Assembly: GCA_964446935.1 (NCBI GenBank)
Contig: CAYUQI010000015.1
Location: forward strand, 1 to 32,293
Reading direction: 5' to 3'
Source: UASB124 sp964446935
Lineage (GTDB): Bacteria; Babelota; Babeliae; Babelales; RVW-14
DNA: 32,293 nucleotides
The number at the start of each line of letters is the position of its first letter. The stretch's first letter is position 1. Position numbers and translations under genes: made by a program. Below are positions 17,258 through 24,654 of this stretch, piece after piece. Below the pieces are notes generated by a model that saw only the letters and a program-made list of their open reading frames with translations, searched no databases and had not been told where the DNA came from.

Positions 17258-18616
17258 ATGAAGATATCAATCATAAGCGTTTTTCCGGAGATCCATGAAT
17301 CCTTTTTCAAACTCAGCATCATAGGCAGAGCAATTGAAAAGGGTTTCATTTCGGTAAAACTGTATAGATTTTCTGATTTTTGTGTGCCTAAAGAACGGAT
17401 TGATGAACCAACCGCTGGTCCTGGAGCCGGAATGATCATCAAACCCGAGGTCATTGAACGTGCTATTCAGGCATGCGAACAAGATTCGGGCACTGGAATA
17501 AAAATATTTTTTTCACCGCAAGGGACGCTCTTAACCCAACGTGTTTTTAGGAACATGGCTTTTGAGTTGTTTGTTGCGAATAAACAGAATACAACAGAGC
17601 AAACTTCTGTGTCATCATCAGTACCGCATCTGATTCTTGTCTGTCCGCGTTATGAAGGTATTGATGCACGTGTTGAGTCGGTGTTTGCTGACTATGCTCT
17701 TTCAATTGGTGATTATGTAGTGATGGGTGGCGATGTTCCGGCGCAAGTTTTTCTTGAGGGCCTTTTACGATTGTATCCAGGCATTATTGGTACTTGGGAG
17801 TCAGTTGAAAAAGAATCATTCTCAGGTCCCTTTTTAGATCATCCTGAATATGGTCTGCCGGTTGAATGGAAAGGGTTACGGATCCCTGACATCGTTCAAT
17901 CGGGTAATCATGCTGCAATTAATGAGTGGCGACGCAAGCAAGCGTGTGCAAAAACAATTGAAAAACGGTTTGATTGGTTTGTTTCTGCTCAGCCAACGGC
18001 ACAGGAGTGTGCTATGGCACTTGAACATATTCCACCACACTATATTGCTTTGATGCATACACAAGTTAATTTGAAAGAAGGTAAAGTTGGTACAACATCT
18101 ATTACCTCAATTGATTTACATGACACGGCTCGTTCGTGTGCCACGTATGGTATTAAAAATTTTTTTATGGTTAATCCCCTCAAAGATCAGCAAGAAATTA
18201 TTGCGACGTTTTTGAATTTTTGGCGATCTGATGTTGGTAAAAATTATAACAGAAGTCGCTTTGATGCGGTGAATAAAGTGAGACCGGCATTGAGTCTTGA
18301 TGAGGTACTTGCTGCTATTCGTGAGCAAGAGGGTGGGAAAGAACCGTTGCTTGTTGCCACCTCGGCACGGCATCATGGACATGCGAATGGCATTGATTTT
18401 TATAGTCAGGGCGAGGTGTGGAAGCATGGGCGACCAGTGCTGTTTATCTTTGGGACGGGGCAGGGGTTGGCTGATGAAGTACTGGAGAAATGTGATTATA
18501 TGTTAGGCCCGGTACAGGGTTTGACCACCTATAACCACCTTTCAGTTCGTTCAGCCATGGCGATTATTTTGGACCGATGGCTTGGCTTACATCCCAAAAT
18601 CGATAAAAAACATTAA
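17258..18616 (+). CDS. trmD: TrmD tRNA (guanine37-N1)-methyltransferase fused to a second SPOUT RNA methyltransferase domain
   Basis: The N-terminal part (residues about 1-250) is TrmD, which makes m1G37 in tRNAs to prevent frameshifting. It shows MKISIISVFPE, AGPGAGMIIKPEVI, VCPRYEGIDARV (family usually CGRYEGID), GDYVVMGGDVPAQVF, SFSGPFLDHPEY with the catalytic Asp position kept, and SGNHAAINEWRRKQA. After a short linker, residues about 260-450 match the PF09936-type SAM-dependent RNA methyltransferase: LHDTARSCATYGIKNFFMVNP, LLVATSAR, PVLFIFGTGQGL and YNHLSVRSAMAIILDRWLG. In several lineages this second gene is a separate neighbour of trmD; here it is fused into 452 residues. An upstream GTG (17228) lies inside the terminator hairpin, so the ATG at 17258 is preferred despite a weak ribosome binding site. 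RimM is absent. Confidence 0.93.
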   Translation: MKISIISVFPEIHESFFKLSIIGRAIEKGFISVKLYRFSDFCVPKERIDEPTAGPGAGMIIKPEVIERAIQACEQDSGTGIKIFFSPQGTLLTQRVFRNMAFELFVANKQNTTEQTSVSSSVPHLILVCPRYEGIDARVESVFADYALSIGDYVVMGGDVPAQVFLEGLLRLYPGIIGTWESVEKESFSGPFLDHPEYGLPVEWKGLRIPDIVQSGNHAAINEWRRKQACAKTIEKRFDWFVSAQPTAQECAMALEHIPPHYIALMHTQVNLKEGKVGTTSITSIDLHDTARSCATYGIKNFFMVNPLKDQQEIIATFLNFWRSDVGKNYNRSRFDAVNKVRPALSLDEVLAAIREQEGGKEPLLVATSARHHGHANGIDFYSQGEVWKHGRPVLFIFGTGQGLADEVLEKCDYMLGPVQGLTTYNHLSVRSAMAIILDRWLGLHPKIDKKH

Positions 18617-18642
18617 AATAGCCTTGAATTTATGGCTTTTTG

Positions 18643-18671
18643 TTGCCAAACCAGGTATTTAACTTTATACT
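18643..18671 (+). promoter_or_regulatory. Promoter for rplS
   Basis: TTGCCA (18643-18648), 17-nt spacer, TATACT (18666-18671): five of six matches in each box. It lies 45 nt before the rplS start and after the trmD stop. A weak stem AGCC/GGCT with a T-run just before it (about 18619-18642) could terminate trmD transcripts. Confidence 0.7.
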
Positions 18672-18716
18672 TTAAACCACTAATATTTGATTGATTTTCA
18701 ATTGACGAGGATTATC

Positions 18717-19145
18717 ATGAAAGCGCGCGGCGTAACACGTGAAACTATTCTTGACCATGGTGTTCAAGCAGAGAAACATCCATCATTCAAAGTTGGCGAT
18801 ACCATTGAAGTTGATGTTGTTGTCAAAGAGGGTGATAAAGAACGTATCCAACCATTCCAAGGTGATGTGATTGCAATGCATAACAATGGTATTGCTACTA
18901 CATTTACTATTCGCCGTCTTGGCGCTAACGGTGTTGGTATTGAAAGAATTTTTCCTCTCTATGCACCGATCATTAGTCAAATTCGTTTGGTAAAAACAGG
19001 TAAAGTTCGTCGAGCTAAGCTCTTTTATATTCGTGAACGTCAAGGTAAAGCTGCTCGTATCAAAGAGAGAATGCAACACCAAGAGGCTCCGGCTGCTGTT
19101 GTCGCTCCTGAACAAAAAACAACTGCTGCTTCAGAAGCCAAATAA
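18717..19145 (+). CDS. rplS: 50S ribosomal protein L19
   Basis: A large-subunit protein at the subunit interface. HPSFKVGDTIEVDVVVKEGDKERIQPFQGDVIA and RRLGANGVGIERIFPLYAP are family hallmarks in unbroken order, followed by GKVRRAKLFYIRERQGKAARIKE. GACGAGG precedes the ATG at 18717. The protein is 142 residues, about 25 longer than usual because of an Ala/Glu/Gln-rich tail (QEAPAAVVAPEQ...). It has its own promoter and closes the translation block. Confidence 0.97.
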   Translation: MKARGVTRETILDHGVQAEKHPSFKVGDTIEVDVVVKEGDKERIQPFQGDVIAMHNNGIATTFTIRRLGANGVGIERIFPLYAPIISQIRLVKTGKVRRAKLFYIRERQGKAARIKERMQHQEAPAAVVAPEQKTTAASEAK

Positions 19146-19157
19146 TTTGTGCATTAT

Positions 19158-19583
19158 ATGAATATCGCTGTGTATGCTTCGGCCATTGTGCTTTTGATGA
19201 GCCTAGGAGCTTGTAGCAAGCAAGCCGAATCTATGCAAACAGCGCGGCATGTTCAAGCACAGCTTGGCCAAGCAAAACACTTTGATGTTCCTGTTCCTGT
19301 TTCATTCAAGCCAATAGATATTTCTACGAAAAAACAAGTCGATCGTATTTCTGATTTCATGAAATATAGCGGTACTCTTTCTGTGCAGCAAACAATAGCA
19401 TTCTATAAACAAGAAATGGAAGCTGCAGGGTGGGAGATTGCAAATCTCTCTGCCGAACATGAGGGCTTTTTGTACTGTTCAAAGCCAACCAAGTATTGTG
19501 GTATTGAGGTAAGATCAAATAATCAATCATCGCATCCAGCAACAACCTTGTGTTTGTTTATCACACAACAACAAGGGGCATGA
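19158..19583 (+). CDS. Small predicted lipoprotein, unknown function
   Basis: Not recognised. It begins 12 nt after the rplS stop, so it is probably co-transcribed with rplS. The N-terminus has a hydrophobic stretch and lipobox SLGAC, indicating an acylated membrane-anchored periplasmic protein. The mature part has VPVPVSFKPIDI, then KYSGTLSVQQTIAFYKQEMEAAGWEI, a Y-x-G...FY...M...GW arrangement I have seen in small uncharacterised lipoproteins, and two Cys (YCSKPTKYC). A GTG at 19149 could serve as an earlier start; there is no clear ribosome binding site. Its stop overlaps the next start as ATGA. Confidence 0.7.
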   Translation: MNIAVYASAIVLLMSLGACSKQAESMQTARHVQAQLGQAKHFDVPVPVSFKPIDISTKKQVDRISDFMKYSGTLSVQQTIAFYKQEMEAAGWEIANLSAEHEGFLYCSKPTKYCGIEVRSNNQSSHPATTLCLFITQQQGA

Positions 19584-19741
19584 TGGTTGGTGTGTGGGTA
19601 ATAAAAGTCGTTTTAATTCATCTGATTGTTTTTATCGTATGCCCAATTGTCTTTGTGCTAACGGCTCGCATGTTTGGCCGTTGGTTTAATCTTGAAGTTG
19701 CTCCTGATTCTCTGGTTGCAAAATTGTTCAAAAAATCATAA
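19580..19741 (+). CDS. Small single-pass membrane protein, unknown function
   Basis: A 53-residue protein with one hydrophobic segment (VWVIKVVLIHLIVFIVCPIV) and a basic amphipathic end (KLFKKS). The ATG overlaps the stop of the preceding lipoprotein (ATGA), and AAGGGGC lies just upstream, suggesting translational coupling. Length is about 53 residues from ATG 19580; the same frame is open ten codons further up. No function can be assigned. Confidence 0.6.
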   Translation: MMVGVWVIKVVLIHLIVFIVCPIVFVLTARMFGRWFNLEVAPDSLVAKLFKKS

Positions 19742-19857
19742 GTGTTTATTCCTTTGCTTAATTTTATTTTTTACCTAAAATACAATTTAAAATCTGTTAG
19801 TGTTCACCAAAAAAGAGCGGAACGTAAAAGATGTATTTTTAAAAAAAGGATGTAAAG

Positions 19858-20490
19858 ATGAAAACGTTTAAATTCTTTTTGACATCAATACTTATTTTTT
19901 CCAGTGTACGTTCAATTATCGCTATGGATAATAAAAGTTTGATTTTAAATACATCCTATGAGAATTGTGCTGATTTGGAAAAAGATTTGAATGTTCATAA
20001 AACAAGATGGAGTGATATAAAAGCGTTGACGCTTGATGTGCATAAGATTGCTAAAAAATGTACGCCGCAAAGACCATGGGATGAAAGTGATTATGTTTCG
20101 CAGCTTCCTGAATTTCTTACCGAAAGTAATTTTCTTAAGTTAAGAGAACTTACAGTAACAACACATAGTTTTAATTTTGAAGCAACACTTGGAATTGTTA
20201 TTGCAAAACTGCCGCATTTGAGAGTAATAAAACTCATTAAGCAGGATCCCCCTTTTGAAAAAGGTTGGCGGCGTTTTCAATGCGGTGTTGAAAGCGAAAA
20301 AGCAACACACAGTGCAGCTATGAGCGCTGAATGCCCGCTTCCTGATAATTTTGATCCAAAAAATCTTTCCGAACTAACAGAGATTCATTTTGTTAATTAT
20401 TCGCATTCACGATTGGCTGAAAAAATAAAACTATTTTGTTCGTATTACAAAGCTCAGTTTGATAGAGATTTAATATTTTCTATAAAATGA
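19858..20490 (+). CDS. Secreted hypothetical protein
   Basis: Not recognised. It starts with AAAAAAAGGA seven nt upstream of the ATG and a signal peptide (MKTFKFFLTSILIFSSVRSIIA) cleaved before MDNKS. The 210-residue product has two stretches with leucine-rich-repeat-like spacing (LKLRELTVTTHSF, LPHLRVIKLIK, LSELTEIHF), but there are too few units for a firm LRR call. Several Cys are present. The 116 nt upstream are very AT-rich and no clear promoter stands out. It is convergent with trxA. Confidence 0.65.
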   Translation: MKTFKFFLTSILIFSSVRSIIAMDNKSLILNTSYENCADLEKDLNVHKTRWSDIKALTLDVHKIAKKCTPQRPWDESDYVSQLPEFLTESNFLKLRELTVTTHSFNFEATLGIVIAKLPHLRVIKLIKQDPPFEKGWRRFQCGVESEKATHSAAMSAECPLPDNFDPKNLSELTEIHFVNYSHSRLAEKIKLFCSYYKAQFDRDLIFSIK

Positions 20491-20581
20491 CAGCTGATCA
20501 GGCATTCTTTTTGTAAGAACTTGCTGGCTTTTTGTAAGGCTATAAAAATATATTTTTAATCGTAGCAAACTTACGTAATAC

Positions 20582-20899
20582 TTACTTTAAATGCGTTTCA
20601 ATCTTCGCTTTGAGAGCATCTTTGCCCATGTACCCACTTTCTTTAGCAACCAATTTGCCATCCTTGATAAACAGAAATGTTGGGATAGATGAGACATTAT
20701 ATTGAATAGCAAGATCTCGTTCTTCGTCGATATTGAGTTTCGCAAAGGTATAATCGGTCATTTCTTTTGAAAGTTCTTCAAACACGGGCGCCATCATGCG
20801 GCAGGGGCCACACCAGGATGCAAAGACATCGACGACGACTGGTTGCGATGATTGTAATATTTCTTTGTCAAATGTTTGGGACGTTACAACAATAGCCAT
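20582..20899 (-). CDS. trxA: Thioredoxin
   Basis: A 105-residue cytosolic thioredoxin with the canonical active site WCGPCRMMAP, the cis-proline region VSSIPTFLFI and the final GYMGKDALKAKIETHL. AAGGAG precedes the ATG. It starts 17 nt after the aspS stop, so the two probably form an operon. The probable reductase is TrxB at 11502-12449. Confidence 0.98.
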   Translation of the reverse strand: MAIVVTSQTFDKEILQSSQPVVVDVFASWCGPCRMMAPVFEELSKEMTDYTFAKLNIDEERDLAIQYNVSSIPTFLFIKDGKLVAKESGYMGKDALKAKIETHLK

Positions 20900-20916
20900 T
20901 GATTGATCTCCTTATT

Positions 20917-22701
20917 TTATTTTTCAGTTTTTTTAGGTTCATAGGTGCTTTTGATGTGCAAATCTTTGAGCTGTTGCTCATCAACCGTGGATGGAGAACC
21001 CATCATCAAGCAGCTACCATTTTGTGTTTTAGGAAACGCGATAACATTACGGATAGCATCGGTGCCACTCAAAATCATGATAAGACGATCGATACCAAAG
21101 GCAATACCGCCTTCGGGTGGGTACCCAAGATTTTGTGCTTCAAGCAAAAATTTAAATTTTTCTTCAGCCTTTTGTTTGTCGATCCCGACAAGCTCAAATA
21201 TCTTATGTTGAACGTCTGATGAATGAATACGGATTGAACCTCCGCCAAGCTCTTCACCGTTGACTACAAGGTCATACGCGCGTGCTTTGATGTCTTTCAT
21301 CTCCATTGATTCCCACCCAACTTGGGGCGAGGTAAATTGGTGGTGTTTTGCTTGCCATTTGTTTGCTTCTTTATCGAATTCAAACATAGGGAAATCGACA
21401 ACCCAGAAGATTGCATGTTTATTGGTATCGATTAAATTCAATGCTTTGCCCAATGCCAGGCGAAGTTGGCCAAGCGTAGTCCAAGCTTCTTCATACGCAC
21501 CCGCAACGATGAATAAGGTGTCGGCCTTGGTTAGCCTAGGGATAAACGTCTGTGCGAGTTCGAAAAAGTTTGCTGGCAGGAATTTGGCCAACGGAGAATC
21601 GAGAGAGCCGTCTTCCTTCGCGCGGATCCACAGCAATCCTTTAGCTCCCAGTTCTTTGGTCACATGAGCCGTCCAGTGATCCAATTCGGATCGAGAAAAA
21701 CGTTTATTTTGTACATGAAGAGCCCCGACCTTGCCGCCGTCTTTGATGATTGAATCAATGAAGTTGACATTGATTGTTGAAAACAGTTTTGTTATGTCAT
21801 TAATTTCGAGCTCAAAGCGCATGTCGGGTTTGTCGCTGCCGAATCGCAAAAATACCTCGTCATATGAGTGTCGTGCTAGAGGTAGTTTGAGTGTTACATC
21901 TAAGAATTTTTTCCACAAGATACTAATTAAGCCTTCGCATACCGTTTGTATATCGGTTTCGTTGATAAATGCCATTTCCATATCTAATTGGGTAAATTCT
22001 GGCTGTCGGTTGGCGCGCAAAGCTTCATCTCTAAAACAACGGGCAATTTGGAAGTATTTTTCAAATCCGCCAGCGGTCAAAAGTTGTTTATAGAGTTGTG
22101 GTGACTCGACAAGTCCATAAAAGGTTCCTGGTTGAAGGCGGCTTGGGACTAAGAAATTTTTGGCACCCCCAGGAGTACTTTTGGAGAGGATGGGTGTTTC
22201 GATTTCGTAAAATCCTTGCTCATACAGGTACTGACGCATAGTACGAATAACATCATGGCGCAGTTTGAGATAAGAATGCATGGTGGTGCGGCGTAAATCA
22301 ATGTAGCGGTATTTAAGCCGCATTTCATCTGATACCGTTGTTTCATCATCAAGTTGAAAAGGGAGAGGGTTTGATTTATTGAGCATCTGTAGGGTAGTAA
22401 CATGAACCTCATACTGCCCTGTTGCAATTTTTTCGTTGACGGCGCCTGCTCGCTGAGCAACGGTACCCTTGATGGCAAGAACATATTCAGATCGCAGGGC
22501 TCGTGCAGTGTCAAGTGTCTTTGGATCAAGTTTGTTAGGATCAAAAAGCAATTGAACAATTCCCGTTTGATCGCGAAGATCAGCGAAGATAACGCCACCA
22601 AGGTCGCGCTGACGGGCAACCCAACCATTAAGTATTATTTCTTTACCAACATGTGCTTGGGCAACTTGTCCACAATAGACGGTGCGTTTAAGAAATTGCA
22701 T
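20917..22701 (-). CDS. aspS: Aspartyl-tRNA synthetase
   Basis: Class II synthetase charging tRNA-Asp. It has the N-terminal OB fold (GKEIILNGWVARQRDLGGVI), motif 2 (FRDEALRANRQPEFTQLDME), the bacterial insertion domain and motif 3 (GGIAFGIDRLIMILSGTDAIR) with IAFPKTQ at the end. The ATG at 22701 has GAAAGGA upstream; the longer frame to 22740 lacks support. Length 594 is typical of bacterial AspRS. The RDLGG residue in the OB fold is Leu, the type found in discriminating enzymes (nondiscriminating ones often have His), so it probably does not charge tRNA-Asn. Downstream gene: trxA. Confidence 0.98.
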   Translation of the reverse strand: MQFLKRTVYCGQVAQAHVGKEIILNGWVARQRDLGGVIFADLRDQTGIVQLLFDPNKLDPKTLDTARALRSEYVLAIKGTVAQRAGAVNEKIATGQYEVHVTTLQMLNKSNPLPFQLDDETTVSDEMRLKYRYIDLRRTTMHSYLKLRHDVIRTMRQYLYEQGFYEIETPILSKSTPGGAKNFLVPSRLQPGTFYGLVESPQLYKQLLTAGGFEKYFQIARCFRDEALRANRQPEFTQLDMEMAFINETDIQTVCEGLISILWKKFLDVTLKLPLARHSYDEVFLRFGSDKPDMRFELEINDITKLFSTINVNFIDSIIKDGGKVGALHVQNKRFSRSELDHWTAHVTKELGAKGLLWIRAKEDGSLDSPLAKFLPANFFELAQTFIPRLTKADTLFIVAGAYEEAWTTLGQLRLALGKALNLIDTNKHAIFWVVDFPMFEFDKEANKWQAKHHQFTSPQVGWESMEMKDIKARAYDLVVNGEELGGGSIRIHSSDVQHKIFELVGIDKQKAEEKFKFLLEAQNLGYPPEGGIAFGIDRLIMILSGTDAIRNVIAFPKTQNGSCLMMGSPSTVDEQQLKDLHIKSTYEPKKTEK

Positions 22702-22717
22702 CGTGATCCTTTCACTA

Positions 22718-22748
22718 TGACAACGTGTCACTGCGCGCATAAGTATGC
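22718..22748 (-). promoter_or_regulatory. Two short dyads in the aspS leader
   Basis: TGACA-ACG-TGTCA (22718-22730) and GCATA-AG-TATGC (22737-22748) are tandem inverted repeats lying 17-47 nt before the aspS start on the minus strand. They could be small hairpins or operator half-sites. No T-box-like structure is visible. Confidence 0.25.
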
Positions 22749-22810
22749 TTATACATCGAGGTTTTAGTGTAGCAGCTTTTTGAGAAAAACGAAGGGGGTT
22801 CCCTATTTAA

Positions 22811-22839
22811 TTGACAATCTTTCGTTTTTATTACACTAT
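22811..22839 (+). promoter_or_regulatory. Candidate promoter for the rhodanese gene
   Basis: A perfect TTGACA (22811-22816), 17-nt spacer and a weak -10 CACTAT (22834-22839) are found. The start codon is 45 nt downstream with GAGGAGGGG before it. Confidence 0.45.
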
Positions 22840-22883
22840 TTTTTTAGGTGTTCGATGTAAGTTTTTTTACCTGAGGAGGGGTA

Positions 22884-23378
22884 ATGAAAAAAATCGTATG
22901 TTGCCTGGTTGCTTTGGTTGGGTTGTCAGTACTTTTTGATGCTCAGATCTTTAGTACATCTATTAAAGGTGAGTGTCCTTGTCGTAAAAGAAGACACAAC
23001 AAAGTGCTGCAAAAAAAAGCGCAGCAGAAAAAGAACATTGTATACAAGTATATTTCGCCAGAGCGTTTTAAGAGAAAAATGGATCTGTCGCTTGTTGTTA
23101 TCAATGTGACCCCTGCTGATATGTGTGATAAACATATTGTTGGGACTGAGAAAGTTTCGATCGATAATCTTCTGGATTATGTTATTAAAAACGCTTGGCC
23201 AAAAAATAAACCAATCATTGTATATTGTCGTCGAGGAATAACCAGTAAAGATGCCTATCAACTTTTGATGGCGGCAGGATATACCAATGTTTCTTTGGTA
23301 AAAGGAGGCCTAGATAGATGGCTTGCTGAAAAACCAACGTTGTTTGATATTCGAGAATGCACGCCTCAAAAAGCGTAG
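22884..23378 (+). CDS. Exported rhodanese-domain protein
   Basis: Single rhodanese domain (sulfurtransferase family). Signal peptide MKKIVCCLVALVGLSVLF...; then a basic Cys-containing segment (CPCRKRRHNK) and, from about residue 54, the domain with VVINVTPADMCDKHIVGTEKVSI, IIVYCRRGITSK (active-site Cys about residue 115, CxxGxxS loop intact), AYQLLMAAGYTNVSLVKGG and RWL. Length 164. The start has a strong GAGGAGGGG. Location is probably periplasmic, and it may act with the neighbouring electron-transfer protein on periplasmic thiols. Substrate unknown. Confidence 0.88.
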   Translation: MKKIVCCLVALVGLSVLFDAQIFSTSIKGECPCRKRRHNKVLQKKAQQKKNIVYKYISPERFKRKMDLSLVVINVTPADMCDKHIVGTEKVSIDNLLDYVIKNAWPKNKPIIVYCRRGITSKDAYQLLMAAGYTNVSLVKGGLDRWLAEKPTLFDIRECTPQKA

Positions 23379-23385
23379 ATAGTAT

Positions 23386-23610
23386 TTATTTTTTATGCTG
23401 TTTGATTAAAATCACCAGCAAAATAATAATGGTGAACAGCATGCCAAACAAAATAAACCCCATAATGCCGCCCCAAAAAAGTGAATCGGTCATTTTTTTG
23501 AAAAAGCCACCAGCTGCTTTGCCGCCGCCGCCACCAAGATTGATAAGTCCAAATAATGATGAACTTATGAGACTGCATATGCTCAATGCCATAAATAATG
23601 TTTTGTTCAT
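23386..23610 (-). CDS. Small Gly-rich membrane protein
   Basis: A 74-residue protein with a good start (GGAAAGGAG upstream), an N-terminal hydrophobic signal-like segment (MNKTLFMALSICSLISSSLF), a Gly-rich loop (LGGGGGKAAGGFF) and a C-terminal transmembrane helix ending in KQHKK. Not recognised. It starts 33 nt after the stop of the CcdA-like gene on the same strand, so it is likely in its operon, and is convergent with the rhodanese gene 7 nt away. Confidence 0.7.
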   Translation of the reverse strand: MNKTLFMALSICSLISSSLFGLINLGGGGGKAAGGFFKKMTDSLFWGGIMGFILFGMLFTIIILLVILIKQHKK

Positions 23611-23643
23611 GATAGGCTCCTTTCCCTTGATTTACTTATAACA

Positions 23644-24498
23644 TTACCACTGTGTTATCATTTTACTGATCATAATAATCATGCTTGCAATTGAAGCAAT
23701 ACAAAGAAGCAGGGCAAGTTTATTGTCTTTTGCTTTTGATACATAATAGAGCGTTGCTGTTCCTGCAATGCCAACATAGCTGCCCAGAACAATGTGATGG
23801 CCAAGCATTGGCTTAAGAAAATATACGACGGTTGCTATAATCATAAAGCCAAAGAGCGATTTAATGATGTTCATCCATTCGCCGGCACGTGGCATCAGCG
23901 CAAGTGTTCCTGAAAATGTTCCTATAATTAACAATAAAATACCCATGCCTAATGAAAAACTAAAGAGGGTAAAGAATCCTAATATGGGATTTGCCTGTTT
24001 GGCTACAATGCCCAAGAGGAGCGCAAGGGCTGGAGTAAGACATGGTGATGCTACGGTGCCAGAAATGATGCCAAACATGAAGCATTGCATGATTGAGCCG
24101 CTTTTACTTGTCGTGGCGTGTGTTTGCAAGAAGCGTGGCATATGCAGTTCATACACCCCAAATAATGATCCTGCTAAATACAAAAAGAAAGCGCTAACAA
24201 GAATCATGAACCATGGTTTTGAAAACCAAATACCAAAAATGAGTGCTGTCGTTGCCGATAGATACCCTAATAATGCATATACCAATGCGATGCCAGTAAT
24301 GTAGGCAAGCGCTGCAAAAAAATTGTGTAACATAGACCTTTGTGCTTGTGATTGCAAGATGCCTGCTGTGATAGGAATCATAGGGTAAACACACGGGGTA
24401 AAACTCACCAGAATTCCGGCGATAAATGCTAGTGTGATGATGTACCATGATGCTTGCTGTGTATTGACGGCTTGCGATAACAATGTGTTGATATCCAT
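23644..24498 (-). CDS. CcdA/DsbD-type transmembrane electron carrier
   Basis: This family moves electrons from cytosolic thioredoxin across the inner membrane to periplasmic thiol proteins. The 284-residue protein is almost wholly hydrophobic (about 7-8 helices) and has the two signature segments with redox Cys-Pro: SFTPCVYPMIPI (about residues 32-43) and VASPCLTPALALLLG (about 149-163). It lacks the N- and C-terminal thioredoxin-like domains of full DsbD, so it is the CcdA-like core. TAAGGAG precedes the ATG. Thioredoxin, thioredoxin reductase and an exported rhodanese are nearby, giving a plausible electron path (inference). Confidence 0.9.
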   Translation of the reverse strand: MDINTLLSQAVNTQQASWYIITLAFIAGILVSFTPCVYPMIPITAGILQSQAQRSMLHNFFAALAYITGIALVYALLGYLSATTALIFGIWFSKPWFMILVSAFFLYLAGSLFGVYELHMPRFLQTHATTSKSGSIMQCFMFGIISGTVASPCLTPALALLLGIVAKQANPILGFFTLFSFSLGMGILLLIIGTFSGTLALMPRAGEWMNIIKSLFGFMIIATVVYFLKPMLGHHIVLGSYVGIAGTATLYYVSKAKDNKLALLLCIASIASMIIMISKMITQW

Positions 24499-24608
24499 AC
24501 AACTCCTTAAAGTAGTTTCAACAGTTTTAAGTATCTATGATATATAGTTTGATGTAATAATCTCTAGTTTTTTATGCAACAAGAGCTTTTTCGTGCTGGA
24601 GCTAGGAA

Positions 24609-24630
24609 GGGGCAGCCATATGGCTGCCCC
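24609..24630. terminator. 22-nt perfect palindrome after the fibre gene
   Basis: GGGGCAGCCATATGGCTGCCCC is an exact palindrome with 11-bp arms, 24 nt past the stop of the giant minus-strand gene. The T-run (CATTTTTAG) lies on the plus-strand side, so a classical minus-strand terminator is not perfect; it could act in both directions. The rest of the 156 nt to the CcdA-like gene shows only its ribosome binding site. Confidence 0.6.
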
Positions 24631-24654
24631 CATTTTTAGCAACGCACGAGAACA

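Noticed and set aside
17258..18616. Loss of the catalytic Asp in TrmD
   Set aside because: On first look SFSGPFLD seemed to lack it, but aligned to the E. coli segment SFAEGLLD the Asp is retained.
22702..22760. T-box riboswitch upstream of aspS
   Set aside because: The leader is too short and lacks the T-box sequence and specifier stem; only two small dyads are seen.
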